A stretch of 5,270 nt of DNA from an uncultured Lachnospiraceae bacterium (GTDB lineage: Bacteria; Bacillota; Clostridia; Lachnospirales; Lachnospiraceae). The stretch covers positions 1 to 5,270 of the forward strand of contig CAMWXF010000159.1 in the NCBI GenBank assembly GCA_947178115.1, in the 5' to 3' direction. The position numbers and the translations under genes were made by a program. Shown piece by piece: positions 1 to 5,270 of this stretch. A model generated the notes under the pieces. It did not search any database and was not told where the DNA came from. It worked only from the letters and a program-made list of their open reading frames with translations. The first letter of the stretch is position 1; each line of letters begins with the position of its first letter.

Positions 1-2587
1 CGTCCGCCACGAGAATATGTTTTCCCTTTACTACCGTGCTGTCTTTTCCCGAATTGACCTTTTTCTGACTGCCCATAGCCCTTCGGATCACTTCCTTGAA
101 AGTCGTAATAAAGAAAGGTTTGGGCATGAAATGATCCACACCGATCTCCTCAGCTTCTTTCTCGATCTCTCCCCAGTCGTAGGCTGTGAATAACAGGATC
201 GGAATTTTCTCTGAATAGTTACTGCGAATCAGCCTCGCTGTTCCCAATCCATCCAGATCCGGCATCTTCCAATCCAGAAGGATCAGATTATAGGGGGCTC
301 CCTTTTCACGGGCGGTGCGCATCATTTGCACTGCCTTTTCACCGTCGGTAGCATACTCTACGATAACACCGGTATTCTCCATGGCTTTAACCACGTTGCG
401 GCAAATCGTCTCGTCATCATCCGCCACAATCATTTTGTTGATGTTATTGCGGGTCCAGAATTTGGGATCATCGTCCTTCTCACTTATGTACAGCTCCAGT
501 TCTACGGTAAACACACTGCCTTTACCGAGTTCACTCTGCACCTTGATCGTTCCGCCCATCAGATCCACCAGACTCTTGGTGATCGCCATACCCAGACCCG
601 TGCCCTGGATCCGGCGAATAATCTCCGTATTCTCTCTTGTAAAGGGATCAAAAATTACCTTCAAATATTCTTCGCTCATTCCCATGCCGTTATCGCTGAT
701 CGTAAACCGAATACGGCTGTACTTATCATCCACCTGGGGCAATTCATCCAGGCGCATCTGAATAGTCCCGCTCTCCGGCGTATACTTTACGGAATTGGAT
801 AAAAGATTAATCAGAATCTGATTGATCCGCAGCTTATCCGCCCGCAGACGTTCATGAATGATGGAGGACGAGAATATTTCAAAGATCTGGTCCTTCGCTT
901 TCGCCTGCGGACGGATAATCGTGTTGATCTCGTCGATGATATCGGCAAGATTCACCTCAGAGAGATTCAATGTCGCACTCCCTGTCTCAATCTTATTCAT
1001 ATCCAGCACATCATTGATCAGTCCCAACAGATGCTGACTGGCGGCATCGATCTGCTGTACATATTCCCGCACATGATCCGGATTCTCCGCTTCATCCTGC
1101 AACAGCGCAACAAACCCCGTAATTGCATTCATGGGTGTGCGGATGTCGTGGCTGACATTACTGAGAAAAGCACTCTTGGCCTCGTTTGCCACCTTTGCGA
1201 TCCGCAGCGCTTCTGCCAGAGCATCCTGAACGGCACGATCCTCGGTTCGGTCGGAAATATAGATAATGATCTTACGTTCATCCTGTACCAGCGTACAGTA
1301 CACACTGATCTGGAAATATCTATGTTCATCGGTTTCGGGATTATTCCATTCTTCCGACATTGTCCTAAGTGACGTATCCGGTTTCATCCGATACATTTCA
1401 TCAAAATCAAGCATTTTCCCGAATGCGTCCACTGCCCCGGAAAGGAACTGCGCCACGGCGGTAATATTATGTACGGAAATGCCCAGAATTCTCTCCGCAT
1501 TAGGGCTTATGTATTCGACTTGCTTCTCCTCCGCATCGATCATCATGTATATATCATCCGTATTATTAGCCAGATATGTCGCAAAAATATCAAAAAGCTG
1601 CTCCTGATATGCAATCTCCAGATCTTTTTCCCTGATATCCCTGCCGGTGCGCCAGATCAAAAGGACAAACACGGCACAGACAATCAATACGGCAAACAGG
1701 ATTCCGACCGCTATCTGGGAATCCAGCAGGATCTCATCCGCCTCCGCCGTGATCGCGCTCTCCCGCACAACGGAAACCAGGTACCAACCCTCAGTATTTT
1801 CTATCGGAACATAGGTATAGACAAACGACTCTCCGTCCCCGGTAAATATAATACTGCCCGTCTCTCCGTTATCCAGTGCCTTGATAAAATCGTCGATCTT
1901 CTCCTGATCGTCATTATGCCCTGCCAATATTTCAAGAATATTGGCATAGAGATGATCTCCCAACATTCCGACAGATCTTATGAGAATATCTCCCTCACGA
2001 TTTACCACATAGGCCAATCCCTGATCATTATAAAAAGAAAGGGAAAAATCCTCTGAAATCTTACTGCAGTCATAGCTTTTCTGAATCACCCCACGGGCGC
2101 CGTCGGCAAAAGTAAAACATTCATAATAGCCCAGCCTCATATCGTCGGCATATAGTCCTGTACCCGGCTCCCGTACACCTCTTCCGGAAAGCCCTCGATA
2201 GAGCTCCAGATCCTCGTTTTCCAACTGATTGACTTCATATGACCCATTGCTGTAGAAACTTCCCGTTTCCAGATTGAAAACCAGATAGAGGGCATCCACC
2301 TCATCGTAAGCATGCAGCCACCGCCGAATGCTTTCTTCATCATCGGAATCGCCCTGCGCAAGATACTCCGCATAACTATGGACGCGCTCCAGATCCTGCG
2401 CGAGAAAATTATCGAATGCCTGCTGTTGCTGCATCGTTACGGTTAAGACATTGTGGACGGCCTGTTCCATCAGACTCGTCCGCAAAGACGAGATATAGTG
2501 AATTCCTCCCCACAGAATGACTCCCATACAGATCACACTCAGAAAACTGCACCACATTCTTAGGTTTTGTTGTATTTTCTTAAGCAT
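1..2587 (-). CDS. Membrane hybrid sensor histidine kinase (kinase B), 3' end outside window
   Basis: A two-component hybrid kinase that should sense an extracellular signal and relay phosphate from a histidine to its own receiver domains. I translated 862 complete codons without a stop. In order: membrane helix at about residues 12-31; extracytoplasmic region 32-288, probably a double Cache fold (a GWYLVSVV strand at 267-274 is typical of its membrane-proximal end); second helix about 290-312; PAS-like domain about 340-450; HisKA with the phospho-acceptor H480 in SHDIRTPMNAI; HATPase_c with N-box (NQILINLLSNSVKY, from N589), G1 box DNGMGM (632-637) and GTGLGM (662-667); first receiver about 718-835 with acidic D723-D725, phospho-acceptor D772, T801 and K823. 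A second receiver begins at GKHILVAD (855-862) and is cut by the window edge. The HDIRT motif (H480-T484) is that of HisKA proteins able to act as both kinase and phosphatase. The start at 2587 was preferred to an in-frame ATG at 2599 because GGTGAG lies just before it; the frame is closed by TAA at 2603-2605. It follows kinase A by 34 bases, so co-transcription is likely. The ligand and the output are unknown. Confidence 0.93.
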   Translation of the reverse strand, partial: MLKKIQQNLRMWCSFLSVICMGVILWGGIHYISSLRTSLMEQAVHNVLTVTMQQQQAFDNFLAQDLERVHSYAEYLAQGDSDDEESIRRWLHAYDEVDALYLVFNLETGSFYSNGSYEVNQLENEDLELYRGLSGRGVREPGTGLYADDMRLGYYECFTFADGARGVIQKSYDCSKISEDFSLSFYNDQGLAYVVNREGDILIRSVGMLGDHLYANILEILAGHNDDQEKIDDFIKALDNGETGSIIFTGDGESFVYTYVPIENTEGWYLVSVVRESAITAEADEILLDSQIAVGILFAVLIVCAVFVLLIWRTGRDIREKDLEIAYQEQLFDIFATYLANNTDDIYMMIDAEEKQVEYISPNAERILGISVHNITAVAQFLSGAVDAFGKMLDFDEMYRMKPDTSLRTMSEEWNNPETDEHRYFQISVYCTLVQDERKIIIYISDRTEDRAVQDALAEALRIAKVANEAKSAFLSNVSHDIRTPMNAITGFVALLQDEAENPDHVREYVQQIDAASQHLLGLINDVLDMNKIETGSATLNLSEVNLADIIDEINTIIRPQAKAKDQIFEIFSSSIIHERLRADKLRINQILINLLSNSVKYTPESGTIQMRLDELPQVDDKYSRIRFTISDNGMGMSEEYLKVIFDPFTRENTEIIRRIQGTGLGMAITKSLVDLMGGTIKVQSELGKGSVFTVELELYISEKDDDPKFWTRNNINKMIVADDDETICRNVVKAMENTGVIVEYATDGEKAVQMMRTAREKGAPYNLILLDWKMPDLDGLGTARLIRSNYSEKIPILLFTAYDWGEIEKEAEEIGVDHFMPKPFFITTFKEVIRRAMGSQKKVNSGKDSTVVKGKHILVAD

Positions 2588-2591
2588 TGTT

Positions 2592-2597
2592 CTCACC
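2592..2597 (-). promoter_or_regulatory. Probable ribosome binding site of kinase B
   Basis: GGTGAG lies four bases before the ATG at 2587 on the minus strand. GGTGA matches the 3' part of the extended Shine-Dalgarno consensus AAGGAGGTGA, for which a short spacer is expected. The alternative ATG at 2599 is preceded only by an A-rich stretch and overlaps this site, so the motif favours 2587. The match is modest. Confidence 0.45.
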
Positions 2598-2621
2598 ATT
2601 TTTTAAGTCAGTGGACATGAT

Positions 2622-4499
2622 TCAAGTTCCCAGAAATCTTTTCAGTACGGATATGAAAACATCCATATCAAGGGGTTTCGCGATATGGGCATTCATTCCG
2701 TTCATCAACGCCGCTTCTTTATCCTCCTCCAGCGCATTGGCCGTCATAGCGATGATGGGCAGATTCTGTACGTCTTTTCTGTGAAGTCTGCGGATGGTTC
2801 TGGTTGCTTCATAGCCATCCATAATAGGCATCTGTACATCCATTAAGATCGCGTCATAATAATTTTCTTCGGCCTTCTCCATGATCGCCACCGCATCTGT
2901 CCCATCCGGTGCCGTATCCACAAGGAAACCTGCCTCTTCCAGAATCATCTGTGCGATCTCGCGGTTCATCTCGATATCCTCTACCAGAAGGATACGCTTT
3001 CCGCCAAAATCAGCCAGCGTCCATTCCGGAACTTCCTCCTGTTTTTCCAGCATATTGTTCGAGGCGAGCAATACCGTTTTCAGATCGGACATAAACATAG
3101 GTTTTGCACAGAAAGCAGTGACTCCCGCCGCCTTGGCTTCTTCCGCAATATCTGTCCAGTCATAGGCCGTCAGAATGATAATCGGCGCCTCATTGCCAAC
3201 CGTCTCCCGAATCTTTCTGGCAGTCTCCAGACCGCTAAGCCCCGGCATCTGCCAGTCAATAATGAACGTATGGTAAGAATCGCCCTCCTCACGGGCGGTC
3301 TTTGCGCGATACACAGCCTCTCTGCCGGATGTTGTCCACTCGGAGCGCAGTCCGATCTGTTTTAACATCCTGCTGACGCTGTCGCAGACATTGAAATCAT
3401 CATCCACAACCAGTGCCCGCAGACCCTCCAGTTCCTTGATCTGTTTCGCAGTTTGTTCCACATCCTGCAGTTTTAATTCAAATTCTACCGTAAATGTGCT
3501 GCCCTTGCCCATCTCACTCTCAACGGTGATGGTGCCGTTCATCATCTCCACAATGTTCTTGGTAATGGCCATGCCAAGCCCTGTTCCCTGGATACCGCTC
3601 TGTGTCACGGTGGATTCGCGCTCAAAGGGTTCAAAGATATGTTCCACAAAGCTCGGCGACATTCCGATGCCGTTATCCTTAACAATAAATGTATAATCAC
3701 CGTATCCGTGCCGGAATGTGCTCTTCTGCATGATCCGGAAAGAGACCGTGCCGCCGGCAGGCGTATACTTCACCGCATTGCTTAACAGATTGATGAATAC
3801 CTGATTTAACTTCAAGGGATCGGCAATGACATCCTCGTTGGTAACATCAAAGGTATCAATAAATAACTCAAGCTGCTTTGCCTTAACCTGCGGCTGAATA
3901 ATATTTACCAGATTATGTATCAGTTCGGAAATATTGCACTCCTGCTCCTTGATCTGCACCTTTCCACTCTCGATCCTGCTCATATCGAGAACGTCATTGA
4001 TCAGGCTTAAGAGATGGTTGCTGGAAGACAGAACTTTCTGCAGACAATCCATAACCTGATCTTTGTTGTCAATATGGCTGACGGCAATGGTGGAGAATCC
4101 TATAATGGCATTCATGGGTGTACGGATATCATGAGACATATTGGACAAAAAGGTGGTCTTGGCCCTGTTTGCATGCTGTGCCTGCATCAGCGCATCCTGC
4201 AGTGCCTGCGTCTGTTCTCTCTGCTTCCTTACTTGTTCCGTGATATCCTTTGTCAGCGCCATAACCATAATGTCGCCCGTATCCTCATCCCTGGTCATGA
4301 CAAATGACTGGCGTACACAGATCTGGTTCTGTTCGGAATCTCCTACCCAATACTCAGCGACTACTTCTCTCTCGCCTTGTTCATAACATCCAATCAAATT
4401 TTCTATATTTACAATGGCAGTATAATCTTCCATAGATTCTGCCAAAGTAAACTGTTTCCATTTTTCAAAACACTCCGAAGCCTTACACGGTACTGTCAA
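2622..4499 (-). CDS. Kinase and receiver part of a frame-broken hybrid sensor histidine kinase (kinase A)
   Basis: This 625-codon frame carries the catalytic part of kinase A. Residues 1-90 are the second half of a PAS domain, ending in the usual ALTKDITEQ; a probable coiled-coil linker runs about 88-113. HisKA has phospho-acceptor H123 (MSHDIRTPMNAI). HATPase_c has the N-box NQVFINLLSNAVKY (from N232), DNGIGM (275-280) and GTGLGM (305-310). The first receiver (about 360-478) has D366-D368, D415, T444 and K466. The second (about 500-624) has E507/D508, D554, T586 and K608. All signature residues expected for phosphotransfer are present. The protein stops right after the second receiver, with no HPt or DNA-binding domain. 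The only start at the 5' edge is TTG, which overlaps the upstream stop as TTGA and has no convincing ribosome binding site. The frame also starts in mid-PAS and lacks a membrane anchor. I therefore read it as the continuation of the upstream fragment after a one-base frameshift, not as an independent gene. Translational coupling from the TTGA overlap is the alternative. Confidence 0.9.
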   Translation of the reverse strand: MTVPCKASECFEKWKQFTLAESMEDYTAIVNIENLIGCYEQGEREVVAEYWVGDSEQNQICVRQSFVMTRDEDTGDIMVMALTKDITEQVRKQREQTQALQDALMQAQHANRAKTTFLSNMSHDIRTPMNAIIGFSTIAVSHIDNKDQVMDCLQKVLSSSNHLLSLINDVLDMSRIESGKVQIKEQECNISELIHNLVNIIQPQVKAKQLELFIDTFDVTNEDVIADPLKLNQVFINLLSNAVKYTPAGGTVSFRIMQKSTFRHGYGDYTFIVKDNGIGMSPSFVEHIFEPFERESTVTQSGIQGTGLGMAITKNIVEMMNGTITVESEMGKGSTFTVEFELKLQDVEQTAKQIKELEGLRALVVDDDFNVCDSVSRMLKQIGLRSEWTTSGREAVYRAKTAREEGDSYHTFIIDWQMPGLSGLETARKIRETVGNEAPIIILTAYDWTDIAEEAKAAGVTAFCAKPMFMSDLKTVLLASNNMLEKQEEVPEWTLADFGGKRILLVEDIEMNREIAQMILEEAGFLVDTAPDGTDAVAIMEKAEENYYDAILMDVQMPIMDGYEATRTIRRLHRKDVQNLPIIAMTANALEEDKEAALMNGMNAHIAKPLDMDVFISVLKRFLGT

Positions 4500-4526
4500 C
4501 CCGACCGCTCGAGGAACGAAAACTTA
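4496..4526 (-). other. Frame break within kinase A (probable single-base deletion)
   Basis: The two parts of kinase A are in frames that differ by -1 and overlap as TTGA. The downstream frame has a TAA at 4524-4526, so any shift must occur between that codon and the TGA at 4496-4498. Adding one G to the GGG run at 4500-4502 turns TCG GGT TGA into TCG GGG TTG ACA and gives FLERSGLTVPCKASE, a smooth PAS sequence. Adding a T to the TTTT run in the same interval would also restore the frame but gives a less plausible peptide. No canonical X XXY YYZ slippery heptamer is visible. Whether this is a real mutation, an assembly or sequencing error, or a functional split cannot be decided from one sequence. 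Confidence 0.75.
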
Positions 4527-5270
4527 CGCCCGTTTACGTTACCGATAATATCCTGCTCGATAAGGTCTTTCGTCAAATTAAACTCAAAATTGCAGAAGGA
4601 ATTGGACTTAAGCGCTATCTGATACTGTCTCTCCTTGCGGTTTGCAAGCGCCCTTTCCGCCTGGATACGCAGTTCTTTTTCTTTTAGTTCCGTTACATTC
4701 TGGCGGATAAATAAAACCTTGGAAACCTTATTGTCATTTCTTTCCAGACAGATAAGATTCATGTGCTCCCATACCGTTTGTCCGTCTTTTATCACATGGC
4801 GCTCATACCGTAGGTCGTTTTGCCCGGACATAGCCGTGATAATAGCGTTTTTATCTATAAAATCAAAAAATTCCTGTCGAACACTTTCTTGCAGATCGGC
4901 AGCCAGATAGCTTATGAGCTCCTGATACGCTCCGCCGTCTGCAATTCCGGCGTCATTAGGTGTAGTGCCTGCCAGATACTGATAAGTGTCCTCCTCAAAA
5001 TCAACCATGGCAAACCGTGTAAACAGTGTGGTGACACCGCTAATAATGTACCCCATCTCCCGGTTTTCTTTCTCCAGCTGTTTCCGTTTATGTGCTGCAC
5101 GAATGAGAATGAAAATAATATAGACAGCAAACAGAATAATCAGCATGACCTCCAGCTGGATGCCCACAAGATTTTCTTCCGCAATCATGCGCCGTGTGAT
5201 ATTCTGGGGAAATGTCTGCACAAAAACATATTGATTATGCGGCAGATACGTGACACAGATATTGTCCGTT
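4496..5270 (-). CDS. Sensor part of the frame-broken hybrid histidine kinase A, 5' end outside window
   Basis: The frame is open from the right window edge (first full codon at 5267-5269) for 257 codons to TGA at 4496-4498. A GTG at 5219-5221 is the first possible start in the window, but 16 further open codons precede it and end in a strand-like stretch (VTYLPHNQYVF). That resembles the end of an extracytoplasmic Cache-type sensor, so the true start lies outside. Numbering from that GTG, a hydrophobic helix spans about 24-41 followed by a basic turn (RAAHKRK). A PAS-type domain spans about 55-177, ending in FIRQNVTELKEKE. A coiled-coil linker covers about 177-200. A second PAS-type domain starts near 201 (QIALKSNSFCNFEFN) and is cut off at GRKFSFLERSG by the stop. 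The missing half of that PAS domain and the kinase core continue in the overlapping -1 frame. Alone, this product would be a membrane sensor without an enzyme domain. The signal sensed is unknown. Confidence 0.85.
   Translation of the reverse strand, partial: TDNICVTYLPHNQYVFVQTFPQNITRRMIAEENLVGIQLEVMLIILFAVYIIFILIRAAHKRKQLEKENREMGYIISGVTTLFTRFAMVDFEEDTYQYLAGTTPNDAGIADGGAYQELISYLAADLQESVRQEFFDFIDKNAIITAMSGQNDLRYERHVIKDGQTVWEHMNLICLERNDNKVSKVLFIRQNVTELKEKELRIQAERALANRKERQYQIALKSNSFCNFEFNLTKDLIEQDIIGNVNGRKFSFLERSG

Noticed and set aside
315..2056. Several long plus-strand open frames (for example 326-802, 854-1372, 1469-2056).
   Set aside because: They lie antisense to the continuous, domain-verified frame of kinase B, show no recognisable domain, and are rich in residues expected from reverse-reading a kinase gene.
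2580..2618. A 12-codon minus-strand frame (MSTDLKNGENNA) between the two kinases, starting four bases after the stop of A.
   Set aside because: Too short to support as a gene, with no clear ribosome binding site. It overlaps the start of kinase B in another frame and is more likely chance.
2588..2621. Possible terminator or promoter between the kinases.
   Set aside because: The 34-base gap has no GC-rich hairpin with a T-run and no paired -35/-10 boxes.
4494..4499. A perfect TTGACA -35 hexamer on the minus strand at the frame break.
   Set aside because: No TATAAT-like -10 is found 16-18 bases downstream, where the sequence reads around GGAGTG. It lies inside coding sequence, so it is probably coincidental.
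5219..5221. GTG as the start codon of the upstream kinase fragment.
   Set aside because: The same frame stays open to the window edge, and the preceding residues look like the end of a sensor domain, so this is an internal valine codon.

Overview
The window holds two large hybrid sensor histidine kinase genes in tandem on the minus strand, and almost nothing else. Both run off the window: the upstream gene (right side) lacks its 5' end and the downstream gene (left side) lacks its 3' end. The domain style points to a gut-type Firmicute, most likely in or near Lachnospiraceae/Clostridia. That style is a Cache-like extracytoplasmic sensor, PAS, a kinase core with an SHDIRTPMNAI H-box, then two receiver domains, the first carrying DWxMP and TAYDW motifs. 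Base composition is moderate and codon use looks alike in both genes. The taxonomic call is inference from family resemblance, not a database result.

Layout in transcription order (right to left). From 5270 to 2622 lies kinase A: the tail of an extracytoplasmic domain, a membrane helix, two PAS-type domains, HisKA, HATPase_c and two receivers, ending directly after the second receiver. Its reading frame is broken at about 4496-4526, inside the second PAS domain. The upstream part ends in TGA, and the downstream part is open in the -1 frame and overlaps it at TTGA. One missing base, most simply in a GGG run at 4500-4502, would restore a single continuous protein. A 34-base gap without a visible terminator or promoter follows. 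From 2587 to the left edge lies kinase B: two membrane helices flanking a sensor domain of about 255 residues, a PAS-like domain, HisKA, HATPase_c, one complete receiver and the first residues of a second. Kinase B is open without interruption for 862 codons.

The pair is probably one operon encoding paralogous membrane sensors. Each would sense a different extracellular cue, autophosphorylate, and pass the phosphate to its own receivers. No separate response regulator, DNA-binding output, HPt domain or target gene is visible, so the ligands and outputs cannot be named. I found no RNA gene, CRISPR array, mobile element or clearly novel system. The most notable observation is the frame break in kinase A.
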